64,000 bases of DNA from Actinomycetospora straminea (GTDB taxonomy: Bacteria > Actinomycetota > Actinomycetes > Mycobacteriales > Pseudonocardiaceae), in assembly GCF_028737255.1 (NCBI RefSeq), contig NZ_JAQZAN010000029.1, forward strand, positions 1-64,000. Direction: 5' to 3'. The notes below the pieces were generated by a model that saw only the letters and a program-made list of their open reading frames with translations, ran no database searches and was not told where the DNA came from. Numbering within the stretch: position 1 is the stretch's first letter; every line of letters starts with the position of its first letter. Both the position numbers and the translations under genes were made by a program. Below, piece by piece: positions 25,052-33,995 of this stretch.

Positions 25052-25525
25052 ATGGCGAACGTGGCGACGAACGACCGGGTCTCCCGCGAGGAGCTCGACG
25101 CGTTCCTGCGCACGCGGCACAAGGCGATCGTCGTCACCCACCGCCGCGACGGGGGCGAGCAGACCTCCCCGGTGACGCTCGGCATCGACGCCGACGGCCG
25201 CCTGCTCGTGTCGACCTACCCGGAGCGGGCGAAGGTCGGCAACGTCCGGCGCGACCCCCGGGTGGCCATGTGCGTGCTGTCCGACGACTTCGACGGCCCC
25301 TGGGTGCACGTCGAGGGCACCGCCGAGGTGCTCGACCTGCCCGACGCGCTCGAGCCGCTGTGCGAGTACTTCCGCTCGATCTCGGGCGAGCACCCCGACT
25401 GGGACGAGTACCGCGAGGCGATGGCGAAGCAGGGCAAGTCGCTGATCCGGCTGACCGTGCAGCGCTGGGGACCGATCGCCACGGGCGGCTTCCCGGCCCG
25501 GTTGACCCGGTTGACGTCGGGCTGA
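25052..25525 (+). CDS. PPOX-class F420-dependent flavin/deazaflavin oxidoreductase
   Basis: A 157-residue split beta-barrel protein of the TIGR03618/Rv1155 type: 'LRTRHKAIVVTHRRDGGEQTSPVTLGIDADGRLLVSTYPERAKVGNVRRDPRVAMCVLSDDF' and 'WVHVEGTAEVLDLPDA'. The 'S..R.AKV.N.RRDPRV' motif is characteristic of F420-binding members. ATG 25052 has a TACGCT -10 hexamer (25039-25044) 7 bp upstream, so the transcript is probably leaderless. Substrate unknown. Confidence 0.85.
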   Translation: MANVATNDRVSREELDAFLRTRHKAIVVTHRRDGGEQTSPVTLGIDADGRLLVSTYPERAKVGNVRRDPRVAMCVLSDDFDGPWVHVEGTAEVLDLPDALEPLCEYFRSISGEHPDWDEYREAMAKQGKSLIRLTVQRWGPIATGGFPARLTRLTSG

Positions 25526-25544
25526 GGCGGGGACTCGGTCGACC

Positions 25545-26903
25545 GTGGACGTCCTCCTGTCGGTGCTGGGCCTGGTCGGGTTCGTCGCCGTCACCTTCAC
25601 GACGGCGATCTTCGTCGCCGCCGAGTTCTCCCTGACCAGCCTCGAACGCAGCCAGATCGACAACCACGTCGCCGAGGTGGGCGACCGGCGGGCCAAGGTC
25701 GTCCAGCGGGCCCACCGCAACCTGTCGTTCGAGCTCTCGGGCGCCCAGCTCGGCATCACCATCACCACGCTGATCACCGGCTACCTCTCCGAGCCCGCGA
25801 TCGCGACGCTGATCTCCCCGCTGCTCGAGGACGTCGGCCTGCCCCCGGGCGCGGCCGGCGGCACCGCCTCGATCATCGCGCTGATCGTCGCCACGGCCCT
25901 GTCGATGACCTTCGGCGAGCTCGTCCCCAAGAACCTCGCGATCGCGCGGCCGATGGGCACCGCGCGGATGGTCGCCGGGCTGCAGGCCGGCTTCTCCCGG
26001 ATCTTCTCCTTCTTCATCGGCGGGCTGAACGGGTCGGCCAACTGGATCGTGCGCCGGCTCGGGATCGAGCCCGCCGAGGAGCTGCGCTCGGCGCGCTCGC
26101 CGCAGGAGCTCGGCTCCCTGGTGGCCACGAGCGCGCAGCAGGGCACGCTCGACGAGGGCACCGCGGAGGTCATGGCGCGCTCGCTGCGGGTCAGCGAGCG
26201 CCGCGCCGACGAGCTGATGACCCCGCGGGTGCGCGTCGAGGCGCTCTCGCAGGACGACACGGTGGACGACCTGCTCGCCGCCACCGTGCGCACCGGCTTC
26301 TCCCGCTTCCCCGTCGTCGACCGCGACCTCGACGACATCAAGGGCGTCGTCCACGTCAAGCAGGCCTTCTCCGAGCCCCGGGCCCGGCGCGCCACCACCA
26401 AGCTGCGCAACCTCATGCGCACCGCCACGACGGTGCCCGACTCCCTCGACGGCGACGAGCTGCTCGACCGCCTGCGCGGCGCCGGGCTGCAGATGGCGCT
26501 GGTGGTCGACGAGTACGGCGGCACCGCGGGCATCGTCACGCTCGAGGACCTCGTCGAGGAGATCGTCGGCGACGTCCGCGACGAGCACGACCGCGGCGAG
26601 GCGGCCCGCGTGCGCGACGAGGGGCCCGACAGCTGGATCGTCTCCGGGATGCTGCGCCCGGACGAGCTCGAGGACCTCGTCGGCTGGGGATTCCCGGAGA
26701 ACGAGGTCTACGAGACGCTCGCGGGCTACGTCGTCGCCGAGCTCCAGCGCCTGGCCAACGTCGGGGACGCCGTCACCCACGACGACTGGCAGCTCATCGT
26801 GACGCGCGTCGACGGCCGGCGGATCAGCGAGGTCCGGGTCGTCCGCCCGCCCCAGGTCGAGCCGGCCGCGGTCACCGCGAGCGGCGTGGAGGAGGGCTCG
26901 TGA
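25545..26903 (+). CDS. CNNM/HlyC-CorC family transporter, full-length
   Basis: A 452-residue protein with an N-terminal DUF21/CNNM membrane domain (about residues 1-185, 'AAEFSLTSLERSQIDNH' and 'TLSMTFGELVPKNLAIARP'-like segments), a CBS pair ('ELMTPRVRVEALSQDD' and 'LVVDEYGGTAGIVTLEDLVEEIVGD') and a C-terminal CorC_HlyC domain ('WIVSGMLRPDELEDLVGWGFPENEVYETLAGYVV'). The family is linked to magnesium/cobalt efflux. GTG 25545 is the start. Its stop overlaps the GTG of a paralogue, forming a tandem pair typical of actinobacteria. Confidence 0.92.
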   Translation: MDVLLSVLGLVGFVAVTFTTAIFVAAEFSLTSLERSQIDNHVAEVGDRRAKVVQRAHRNLSFELSGAQLGITITTLITGYLSEPAIATLISPLLEDVGLPPGAAGGTASIIALIVATALSMTFGELVPKNLAIARPMGTARMVAGLQAGFSRIFSFFIGGLNGSANWIVRRLGIEPAEELRSARSPQELGSLVATSAQQGTLDEGTAEVMARSLRVSERRADELMTPRVRVEALSQDDTVDDLLAATVRTGFSRFPVVDRDLDDIKGVVHVKQAFSEPRARRATTKLRNLMRTATTVPDSLDGDELLDRLRGAGLQMALVVDEYGGTAGIVTLEDLVEEIVGDVRDEHDRGEAARVRDEGPDSWIVSGMLRPDELEDLVGWGFPENEVYETLAGYVVAELQRLANVGDAVTHDDWQLIVTRVDGRRISEVRVVRPPQVEPAAVTASGVEEGS

Positions 26904-28090
26904 GCGACTACGTCGCGCTGCTGCTGATGATCGCGCTGCTCGGGGGCAACGCGTTCTTCGTCGGCGCCGAGTTCTCGCTGATCTCCGCGCGCCGCGACCG
27001 CCTCGAGGCCCTGCAGGCCGAGGGCACGGCCGGCGCGGCCACGGTGCTGCGCGCCTCCGAGCACCTGTCGATGATGCTCGCGGCCGCCCAGCTCGGGATC
27101 ACGATCTGCTCGCTGGCCCTCGGCTCGCTCGGCGAGCCCGCGGTGGCCCACCAGCTCGAGGCCGTCCTCGAGCCCCTCGGCGTGCCGACCGTGGTGACCC
27201 GCGCCCTCTCGTTCGCCATCGCGCTGGCGATCGTGACGATCCTGCACATCGTCATCGGCGAGATGGTGCCCAAGAACATCGCCATCGCCGGCCCGGAGCG
27301 CACCTCGCTGTGGCTGGTGCCCGCGCTGGTGGCGTTCCTCAAGGTCACCCGGCCGGTCATCGTGGTGCTGAACTGGTGCGCGAACCACGTCCTGCGCCTG
27401 TTCGGCGTCACCCCCGTCGACGAGCGGGAGGCGGCGTACACGCCGCAGGAGATCGCCGAGATGCTCTCGGAGTCGCGCCGCGAGGGGCTGCTCGACGCCT
27501 CGCAGACCCGCCGGCTCACCCAGGCGCTGAGCTCCGCGGAGCACACCGTCGCCGACGTCATGATCCCGCTCGACCGCGTCACCGTCCTGCCGCCGAACCC
27601 CACGGTCGGCGCGGTCGAGGAGGCCGTCGCGCGCACCGGGTTCTCCCGCTTCCCCGTGCAGGCCCCGCTGGGTCCCGACGCCCACCCGCGCCTGGACACC
27701 CACCGCCACGAGCTCGGCACGACGCCGATCACCCCGGACGCGCCCGGCGAGGACGACGACCACGAGCCGGTGGTCGCCCTCGACGGGTACCTGCACGTCA
27801 AGGACGTGCTCGACCTCGGGGACGTCGACGGCGACGGCCGGTCCGACGACGAGGCCGGCGACCAGCCCGTCCCGGCCGACCGGGTCCGGGCCCTGCCCGA
27901 GCTGGCGCTCTCCGCGCCGGTGGACGAGGCGCTGGCGGCCCTGCGCCGCGAGGGCTCGCACCTCGCGCGGGCCGTCGACGAGGAGGGCTCCACGGTGGGC
28001 CTGGTCGCCCTGGAGGACCTCGTCGAGGAGTACGTGGGCACGGTGCGCGACAGCACGCACGTGTACCGGTCGTCGGGGGCACGCACGTGA
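26900..28090 (+). CDS. CNNM/CorC family transporter, second copy lacking the C-terminal CorC domain
   Basis: A 396-residue paralogue of the preceding gene, with the DUF21 membrane domain ('VGAEFSLISARRDRLEALQAEG', 'LHIVIGEMVPKNIAIAGPERTSLW') and a CBS pair that is interrupted by a ~70-residue acidic, low-complexity insert ('DHEPVVALDGYLHVKDVLDLGDVDGDGRSDDEAGD'). The C-terminal CorC_HlyC domain is missing; the protein ends soon after 'VGLVALEDLVEEYVG'. GTG 26900 overlaps the upstream stop (GTGA), and its own stop overlaps the oxidoreductase start, so three genes are coupled. The two copies probably form a heteromer (inference). Confidence 0.9.
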   Translation: MSDYVALLLMIALLGGNAFFVGAEFSLISARRDRLEALQAEGTAGAATVLRASEHLSMMLAAAQLGITICSLALGSLGEPAVAHQLEAVLEPLGVPTVVTRALSFAIALAIVTILHIVIGEMVPKNIAIAGPERTSLWLVPALVAFLKVTRPVIVVLNWCANHVLRLFGVTPVDEREAAYTPQEIAEMLSESRREGLLDASQTRRLTQALSSAEHTVADVMIPLDRVTVLPPNPTVGAVEEAVARTGFSRFPVQAPLGPDAHPRLDTHRHELGTTPITPDAPGEDDDHEPVVALDGYLHVKDVLDLGDVDGDGRSDDEAGDQPVPADRVRALPELALSAPVDEALAALRREGSHLARAVDEEGSTVGLVALEDLVEEYVGTVRDSTHVYRSSGART

Positions 28091-29085
28091 CCGGTGACGT
28101 GACCGGTGCCGACACCTCGCCGATCCGCTCCGACGTCCTCGTCGTCGGCGGCGGCATCAGCGGCGTCGCCTGCGCGCGGGCGCTCCTCGCGGCCGGCACG
28201 CCCGTCCGCGTGCTGGAGCGGTCGAACCGGGTCGGCGGGCGGTTGACGAGCCGGCCGCTGCCCGACGGCGCGTCCGAGCACGTCGTGGACCTCGGCGCCG
28301 CCTACTTCACGGTGCGCGACGAGGAGTTCTCGGCCGTCGTCGACGACTGGCACGCCCGCGGGCTCGCCCGCCCCTGGACCGACACGCTCGCGAGCCACGA
28401 CGCCGACGGCACTTGGTCGTCGAAGCAGGGCCCGCAGCGGTGGTGCGCGCCGGGCGGGCTGCGCTCGCTGGTCGCCGACCTCGCCGAGGGCCTCGACGTC
28501 GCCACCGGGCACACGGTCGAGGCCGTCACCCCCGGCCCCGCGGTCGACGGGCTCGCGGCCCGGGCGGTCGTGCTCGCGATGCCCGACCCGCAGGCCGCCC
28601 GCCTGCTGCACCCCGCGCTGCGGGCGGCCGAGCTCGTCGCCGACCGGACGTGGGAGCCGGTGATCTCGGTGGCCCTCGGCTACGGGCACCGCAGCTGGGA
28701 GCGGTTCGCGGCGGCGTTCGTCAACGGGCACCCCGACGTCGACCTCGTCGCCGACGACGGCGACCGGCGCGGCGACGGCGCCCCGGTGCTCGTCGCGCAC
28801 ACCAGCAGCGCCCGGGCCCGGCGCCACCTCGACGACCCCGACGGCGCGATCGCACCCGTGGTCGCGGCGGTCGCCGAGCTGCTCGGCCTGGACGACGCGC
28901 CGGCCTGGACCCACGCCCACCGCTGGTCCTACGCGAGCCCCGCAGAGCCCCGCGAGGACGACTTCGCGCTCACCGACGACCTCGTCGGGCTGTGCGGCGA
29001 CGGCTGGGGCAGCCCGAAGGTCGAGACGGCCTGGCGCTCGGGCACCCTGCTCGGCCGGGCCGTCGCGGACCGCCTGTCCCGCTGA
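28087..29085 (+). CDS. FAD-dependent oxidoreductase, renalase/amine-oxidase-like
   Basis: A 332-residue protein with an N-terminal dinucleotide-binding motif 'DVLVVGGGISGVACARALLAAGTPVRVLERSNRVGGRLTSR' and 'HVVDLGAAYFTVRDEEFSAVVDDW', the pattern of renalase-like NAD(P)/FAD proteins, then a C-terminal 'LVGLCGDGWGSPKVETAWRSGTLLGRAVADRL' FAD motif. The substrate is unknown; renalases oxidise isomeric forms of NAD(P)H. GTG 28087 overlaps the transporter stop, so it is co-translated with the CNNM pair, a link with no obvious meaning. Confidence 0.85.
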   Translation: MTGDVTGADTSPIRSDVLVVGGGISGVACARALLAAGTPVRVLERSNRVGGRLTSRPLPDGASEHVVDLGAAYFTVRDEEFSAVVDDWHARGLARPWTDTLASHDADGTWSSKQGPQRWCAPGGLRSLVADLAEGLDVATGHTVEAVTPGPAVDGLAARAVVLAMPDPQAARLLHPALRAAELVADRTWEPVISVALGYGHRSWERFAAAFVNGHPDVDLVADDGDRRGDGAPVLVAHTSSARARRHLDDPDGAIAPVVAAVAELLGLDDAPAWTHAHRWSYASPAEPREDDFALTDDLVGLCGDGWGSPKVETAWRSGTLLGRAVADRLSR

Positions 29086-29375
29086 TCCGCCTGGTCGATC
29101 GCCCACCGGATCGCCGCTGACCGGGCCTGCCGACGGCACGGCGCCACGACGAGCGGTCCCTCCGTCGCGCCCCGTGACCGCCGACCGCGCGGTGCTCCCC
29201 GCCCGCCGTGGGGCAGGCAACCCCGCCGGATCCCCGCGTCCGGTTCGTCTACTGTCGCTCACGGAACGGTTACGAGCAGGTCACGGCTCCCCCGACGGTC
29301 GACCTCGCTCTCCCCGATCGGCGAGCACCGACCCCGACGGTGCCGCCGGGCCGTTCCCGTAGTGGAAGGCAGCAC
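29086..29375. other. Leader/promoter region of the secreted peptidase gene
   Basis: A 290-bp stretch without a gene. It holds a direct repeat of GTNAC at 29269-29284 and a CGGAACGG box just before it. No c-di-AMP riboswitch signature was found, although such switches often precede actinobacterial cell-wall hydrolase genes. Confidence 0.5.
29269..29284 (+). promoter_or_regulatory. GTNAC direct repeat, MtrA-like box
   Basis: GTTAC (29269-29273) and GTCAC (29280-29284) repeat with an 11-bp period, about 92 bp before the peptidase start. GTNAC-type direct repeats with about one helical turn are the reported recognition pattern of the actinobacterial response regulator MtrA, which controls cell-wall hydrolase genes. 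The match is short and the assignment is inference. Confidence 0.35.
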
Positions 29376-30242
29376 GTGACACGGCAACGCTCCCCCAGGG
29401 GCCGTGACGCGCACGAAGGACCGCGCCGACGCGAGCCCCGCACCGTCCCGTTCGTCATGCCCGAGGGCGCCGTCCGCGGCGCCTCCCGGCACCGCTCCCC
29501 CGGCCGCTCGGCGATCCGGCACGGCGCGGTCGCCGCGGGCCTGACCGGCAGCGCGCTCGCCCTCGTCGGGCCGGCGGTCATCGCCCTGCCCGACCAGGAC
29601 CCGCAGGGCGCCGCGACCACCCTCGAGCTCTCCTCCCAGGGCGCCGCCCTCGCCGGCACCTCCTCGTCGGCGTCCCCGGCCGGCGCGCGGTCGGCCGTGG
29701 CGCCTGTCAGCGGCCCGGGCACGAGCGCGGCGGCGGCGGACCTCATCAAGGCCACCGAGCGCGACCGCGCCGCGGACGCCGCGACCGCCCGCGAGGTGCG
29801 GGCCCGCGCGGCCGAGGAGCAGCGCGCCCAGGAGGCCGCCGCCGAGCGGGAGCGCACCGCGTCGGTGACGAACTGCGGGGCCTCGGGCTCCTACGGCGGC
29901 GTCGCGGACGCCGTGCAGGAGGTCGGCAACGCGATGGAGTGCGTCTTCCCCGGCCACGACGTCCTCGGCGTCGGCAGCCGCGGCGGGCAGTCCGACCACC
30001 CGGACGGGTACGCGCTCGACTTCATGACCACGAGCGGCGACGCGCTCGCCGACTGCGTCATGGACAACGCGAGCGACCTGGGCGTCTCCTACGTCATCTG
30101 GAACCAGCGCATCAACACCGGTTCCGGCTGGGAGAGCATGGAGGACCGCGGCGGCGCCACGGCCAACCACGAGGACCACGTGCACATCTCGTTCGAGCGC
30201 GGCGGCTCCCCCGACGTCTCGGCGCTGCGCAGCTGCACATAG
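29376..30242 (+). CDS. Secreted protein with M15-like C-terminal domain (cell-wall peptidase candidate)
   Basis: The 288-residue product has a basic N-terminus, a hydrophobic segment ('HGAVAAGLTGSALALVGPAVIALP', signal peptide or anchor), an Ala/Glu-rich coiled-coil linker ('AREVRARAAEEQRAQEAAAERER') and a C-terminal domain. That domain begins 'NCGASGSYGGVADAVQEVGNAMECVFPGHDVLGVGSRGGQSDHPDGYALDFM' and ends 'ANHEDHVHISFERGG'. The H-P-x-G-Y-A-L-D-F and H-E-D-H-V-H-I motifs are metal-ligand patterns shared with D-Ala-D-Ala carboxypeptidase-like (M15) domains in actinobacterial cell-wall proteins. GTG 29376 is preferred because it keeps the N-terminus short. Confidence 0.75.
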   Translation: MTRQRSPRGRDAHEGPRRREPRTVPFVMPEGAVRGASRHRSPGRSAIRHGAVAAGLTGSALALVGPAVIALPDQDPQGAATTLELSSQGAALAGTSSSASPAGARSAVAPVSGPGTSAAAADLIKATERDRAADAATAREVRARAAEEQRAQEAAAERERTASVTNCGASGSYGGVADAVQEVGNAMECVFPGHDVLGVGSRGGQSDHPDGYALDFMTTSGDALADCVMDNASDLGVSYVIWNQRINTGSGWESMEDRGGATANHEDHVHISFERGGSPDVSALRSCT

Positions 30243-30295
30243 CGCCCTCACCGCGGGACTTCACAGAGACGTGACACGTTTGGTCCACTACACCG

Positions 30296-31678
30296 GTGTC
30301 GACGGAGACGAGTGGACCGAGCACGGAGAGTGATCTCGGCCGGCGGACGCTGCGCAAGGTCGTCCGCCGGCTGATGCCCCTGCTGGGGCTGCTCTACTTC
30401 GTCAACTACCTGGACCGCGTCAACATCGGCTTCGCCGGCCCGAACGGCATGAACGACGAGCTGGGCCTGACGGCGACGGTGTTCGGGCTGGCGTCGGGGA
30501 TCTTCTTCGTCGGCTACCTGCTGCTCGAGGTGCCGAGCAACCTCGCGCTGCACCGCTTCGGGGCGCGGCGGTGGATCACGCGGATCCTGGTGTCCTGGGG
30601 CATCGTCGCCACGGTCATGGCGTTCGCGCCGAACGCCACCGTGCTGATCGTCCTGCGGTTCCTGCTCGGCGTCGCCGAGGCGGGCTTCTTCCCCGGGATC
30701 ATCCTCTATCTGACCTTCTGGTTCCCGGCCGAGTACCGGGCGCGGGCGGTCGGCTGGTTCATGGTCGCGGTGCCGGTGTCGACGGCGATCGGCTCCACGG
30801 TCAGCGCGCTGATCATCTCCGCGGGCGACGGCCTGTTCGGCCTGTCTGGCTGGCGGGTCATGTTCCTGTTCGAGGGGATCCCGGCGATCCTGCTCGGCTT
30901 CCTCACGCTGTGGGCGCTCACCGACAGGCCTGAGGACGCCCGCTGGCTCGCCGACGACGAGCGCCGCTGGCTGCGCGACCGCCTCGACGCCGAGTCCGCC
31001 CAGGTCCGGGCCGCCGACCACTGGCCCCTGCGCCGCGCGCTGACCGCCCCCCGGATCCTCGTGCTCGCCTTCGTCTACTTCGGCATCACCTACGGGCTCT
31101 ACGCGCTGGGGTTCTTCCTGCCCACGATCGTCGCCGGCTTCGAGCAGCAGTTCGGCACGAAGCTCGACACGATCGAGAAGGGCCTGGTCACCTCGCTGCC
31201 CTACGCCGTGGCCGCCATCGGGATGGTGCTGTGGAGCCGCGCGGCCGACCGGGCCGCGACGCGCACCGACGGCGGCTTCCTCGCCGGCGAGAGCGGGCGG
31301 CGCTGGTGGCTCGCGATGCCGATGCTCGTCGGCGGGATCGCGATCCCCATCGCGCTCTACCTGCAGGACCCGTTCTCGGCGATCGCCGCGGTGACGGTCT
31401 GCGCCGTCGGGATCTGCTCGGCGCTGCCGACCTTCTGGCCGCTGCCCTCGCAGTTCCTCACCGGCGCGGCCGCGGCGGGCGGGATCGCGCTGATCAACTC
31501 GCTGGGGAACGTCTCGGGCTTCGTCGCGCCGTACGTCACCGGCGGGCTCGCCGACCTCACCGGCAGCCAGCGCGCCGGTCTGTGGGTGGTCGGCGTCGTG
31601 ACGGTGCTGGCGGCCGTCGTCGCCCTGGTCGTCGGACGCCGGACGAGTCGCGGGGCGGCCACCGTGGACGCGAGTTAG
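30296..31678 (+). CDS. MFS transporter, anion:cation symporter (ACS) family
   Basis: A 460-residue, 12-helix permease with the ACS hallmarks: 'LMPLLGLLYFVNYLDRVNIGFA' in helix 1, 'GIFFVGYLLLEVPSNLALHRFGARRWITRILVSWG' and 'RFLLGVAEAGFFPGIILYLTFWFPAEYRARAVGWFM'. The family imports organic anions such as tartrate, hydroxyphenylacetate or phthalate. No catabolic genes flank it, so the substrate is unknown. GTG 30296 is the first start after a 53-bp gap. Confidence 0.9.
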   Translation: MSTETSGPSTESDLGRRTLRKVVRRLMPLLGLLYFVNYLDRVNIGFAGPNGMNDELGLTATVFGLASGIFFVGYLLLEVPSNLALHRFGARRWITRILVSWGIVATVMAFAPNATVLIVLRFLLGVAEAGFFPGIILYLTFWFPAEYRARAVGWFMVAVPVSTAIGSTVSALIISAGDGLFGLSGWRVMFLFEGIPAILLGFLTLWALTDRPEDARWLADDERRWLRDRLDAESAQVRAADHWPLRRALTAPRILVLAFVYFGITYGLYALGFFLPTIVAGFEQQFGTKLDTIEKGLVTSLPYAVAAIGMVLWSRAADRAATRTDGGFLAGESGRRWWLAMPMLVGGIAIPIALYLQDPFSAIAAVTVCAVGICSALPTFWPLPSQFLTGAAAAGGIALINSLGNVSGFVAPYVTGGLADLTGSQRAGLWVVGVVTVLAAVVALVVGRRTSRGAATVDAS

Positions 31679-31740
31679 GCTGCCGATCCTCCGCTCGAGG
31701 GTGAGGGGACCCCACGTTCGCACGCTCGAGAGGGACCGTC

Positions 31741-33192
31741 GTGCCCACACCCGACCGCGCCGCCTGGCTGCGGCGCAAACCGGTCGCCGCGATGGCCGCC
31801 GAGTCCGGGGCCGACGCCTCGGACGGGCACGAGGGCGGCGAGCTCAAGCGCTCGATCGGCCTCGGTCAGCTCGCCGCCATCGGCATCGGCGCGACCGTCG
31901 GCACCGGCATCTTCTTCGTGCTCTCCGCCGCCACGCCGGAGGCCGGGCCCGCGGTGGTGCTGTCGTTCGTCATCGCCGCGATCACGGCCGGGCTCACCGC
32001 GCTCTGCTACGCCGAGCTGGCGTCGGCCGTGCCGGTGTCCGGGTCGTCGTACTCCTACGCCTACGCGACGCTCGGCGAGGCGGCGGCCATGGCGGTCGCG
32101 GCCTGCCTGATCCTCGAGTACCTCGTGTCGTCGGCCGCGGTCGCGGTGGGCTGGTCGGAGTACGTCAACGCGCTGTTCCGGGCGACGATCGGCGTGCGGG
32201 TCCCCGACGCGCTGTCCGGCGCGCCGGGCGCGGGCGGCGTGTTCAACCTGCCCGCCGTGGTCCTCGTCATCCTCTGCACGCTGCTGCTGGTGCGCGGGGT
32301 CAGCGAGTCGGCCGTGGTGAACACGATCATGGTGGTGATCAAGCTCGGCGTGCTGCTGCTCTTCGTCGCCATCGCGTTCACCGCGTTCGACGTGGACAAC
32401 TTCGCGGAGTTCGCCCCGCTCGGTCTCGGCGGCATCGGCGCGGCCGCGGGCACGGTGTTCTTCTCGTTCATCGGGCTCGACGCGGTGTCGACGGCCGGCG
32501 AGGAGGTCCGTGACCCGCGGCGCAACCTCCCGCGCGCATTGATGCTCGCGCTCGTCGTCGTCACCGTGGTCTACCTGCTCGTGGCGGTCTCGGCGCTCGG
32601 GGCGCAGCCGTGGGGCGAGTTCGAGGGCCAGGAGGCCGGCCTCGCGGCGATCATGGGCGAGGTGACCGGGGCGGCCTGGCCGGGGATCGTCATCGCGGCG
32701 GGCGCCGTCATCTCGATCTTCAGCGTCACCCTGGTGACGATGTACGCGCAGACGCGGATCCTGTTCTCGATGAGCCGCGACGGCATGCTCCCGCCGCTGC
32801 TCTCGCGGGTGAACCCCCGCACCCTGACCCCGGTGCCGACGACGGTGCTCGTCGGCGTCGGCGTCGCCCTGCTCGCGGGGCTCGTGCCGCTCGACGTGCT
32901 CGCCGACCTGGTCAGCGTCGGCACGCTCGTGGCGTTCTGCGTGGTGTCGATCGGCGTCATCGTGCTGCGGCGCACCGCGCCCGACCTGCCCCGCGGGTTC
33001 CGCGTGCCGGGCTACCCGGTGACGCCGATCCTCTCGATCGCCGCCTGCGTCTACCTCATCGTCGGGCTGCAGTGGATCACGCTGGTCGTGTTCGTGCTGT
33101 GGCTCGGGGTCGCGCTGGCGTTCTGGGCGTTCTACGGGGCGCGGCACTCGCGGCTGGCGACGGCCGAGCGGACCGCTGGGGAGCCCTCGTGA
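31741..33192 (+). CDS. APC family cationic amino acid permease
   Basis: A 483-residue permease with 12 or more helices: 'LGQLAAIGIGATVGTGIFFVLSAATPEAGPAVVLSFVIAA', 'CYAELASAVPVSGSSYSYAYATLGE', and 'FSFIGLDAVSTAGEEVRDPRRNLPRALM', the pattern of CAT-type amino acid transporters (YfnA-like). A TAGGCT -10 candidate lies at 31676-31681, giving a leader of about 50 nt before GTG 31741. The stop overlaps the universal stress protein gene by 4 bp; permease/Usp coupling is frequent in actinobacteria. Confidence 0.9.
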   Translation: MPTPDRAAWLRRKPVAAMAAESGADASDGHEGGELKRSIGLGQLAAIGIGATVGTGIFFVLSAATPEAGPAVVLSFVIAAITAGLTALCYAELASAVPVSGSSYSYAYATLGEAAAMAVAACLILEYLVSSAAVAVGWSEYVNALFRATIGVRVPDALSGAPGAGGVFNLPAVVLVILCTLLLVRGVSESAVVNTIMVVIKLGVLLLFVAIAFTAFDVDNFAEFAPLGLGGIGAAAGTVFFSFIGLDAVSTAGEEVRDPRRNLPRALMLALVVVTVVYLLVAVSALGAQPWGEFEGQEAGLAAIMGEVTGAAWPGIVIAAGAVISIFSVTLVTMYAQTRILFSMSRDGMLPPLLSRVNPRTLTPVPTTVLVGVGVALLAGLVPLDVLADLVSVGTLVAFCVVSIGVIVLRRTAPDLPRGFRVPGYPVTPILSIAACVYLIVGLQWITLVVFVLWLGVALAFWAFYGARHSRLATAERTAGEPS

Positions 33193-33992
33193 CCGTCCTC
33201 GTCGGCCACCTGCCCGGCACCGACCCCGACGGCCGGGCGCTCGTGCTCGGGGGACGCCTGGCCCGCGCGCTCGGCGGCCCACTCGTCCTGTGCACCGTCA
33301 CCGGCCCCGGCGAGGACGCGGCACCCGCCGTGCCCGAGGCACCCGCGATCGAGGGCGTCGAGGTCGAGGTCACCTCGATCGCCGACCGCTCCGTGCCCGG
33401 TGGGCTCGCCCGCGCCGCGCACGCCCACCAGGCCGCGGTCGTCGTGCTCGGCGACGCACCACCGGGCCCCGGCTCGATCGGTGCCCGGCTCGCCCGCGCC
33501 GCGGACGTCCCGGTCGCGCTCGGCCGCGACGGGGCGCTGCACGAGGGCCCGATCACGCGCGTGACCTGCGCGTGGGGCGGCGGACGCCACGCCGAGCGGG
33601 TGCTCGCCACCGCCGTCGACCTCGCCCGCCGCACCGGCGCCACCGTGCGCGTGGCGTCGTTCGGGCCCCAGCGCGGGCGCACCGTGCCGCCGGAGGCGGG
33701 GCTGCACGCCGAGCAGATCGTCGTCGAGCAGTGGCGCGAGCAGATGGAGGGTGCGCAGCGCGCGGCGCTCGCCCAGCTCGGGGTGACCGACGCCGAGACC
33801 CTCGCCGCCGCCGACGCCACCGTCGAGGAGGCGGTGACGGGCATCGGCTGGGACCCGGGCGAGCTGCTCGTCGTCGGCGCCAACGCCGTCGGCACCGCCA
33901 CCCGCGTCCTGCTCGGCGACCCCGGCGCCGCGGTGCTGCGCGCCGCGCCCGTGCCGGTCGTCCTCACGCCGGGGACGACGACCCTGTCCTGA
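33189..33992 (+). CDS. Universal stress protein family, tandem domains
   Basis: A 267-residue protein with two UspA-like halves. The first ('VTVLVGHLPGTDPDGRALVLGGRLARALGGPLVLCTV') is diverged; both halves end in a nucleotide-loop-like stretch ('AHQAAVVVLGDAPPGPGSIGARLARAADVPVALG' and 'PGELLVVGANAVGTATRVLLGDPGAAVLRAAPVPVVL'). The G-x2-G-x9-G(S/T) ATP motif is only partly kept. GTG 33189 overlaps the permease stop, so it is probably made together with the transporter and may bind to it (inference). Confidence 0.82.
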   Translation: MTVLVGHLPGTDPDGRALVLGGRLARALGGPLVLCTVTGPGEDAAPAVPEAPAIEGVEVEVTSIADRSVPGGLARAAHAHQAAVVVLGDAPPGPGSIGARLARAADVPVALGRDGALHEGPITRVTCAWGGGRHAERVLATAVDLARRTGATVRVASFGPQRGRTVPPEAGLHAEQIVVEQWREQMEGAQRAALAQLGVTDAETLAAADATVEEAVTGIGWDPGELLVVGANAVGTATRVLLGDPGAAVLRAAPVPVVLTPGTTTLS

Positions 33993-33995
33993 GCG

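Noticed and set aside
29086-29375. c-di-AMP riboswitch in front of the peptidase gene
   Set aside because: Such switches often precede wall hydrolases, but the conserved aptamer segments were not found.
30248-31750. 500-codon open frame on the minus strand opposite the ACS transporter
   Set aside because: No domain; charged low-complexity product; the plus strand encodes a typical 12-helix permease.
31675-33282. 535-codon open frame opposite the APC permease
   Set aside because: Shadow of the permease gene; composition is not that of a protein.
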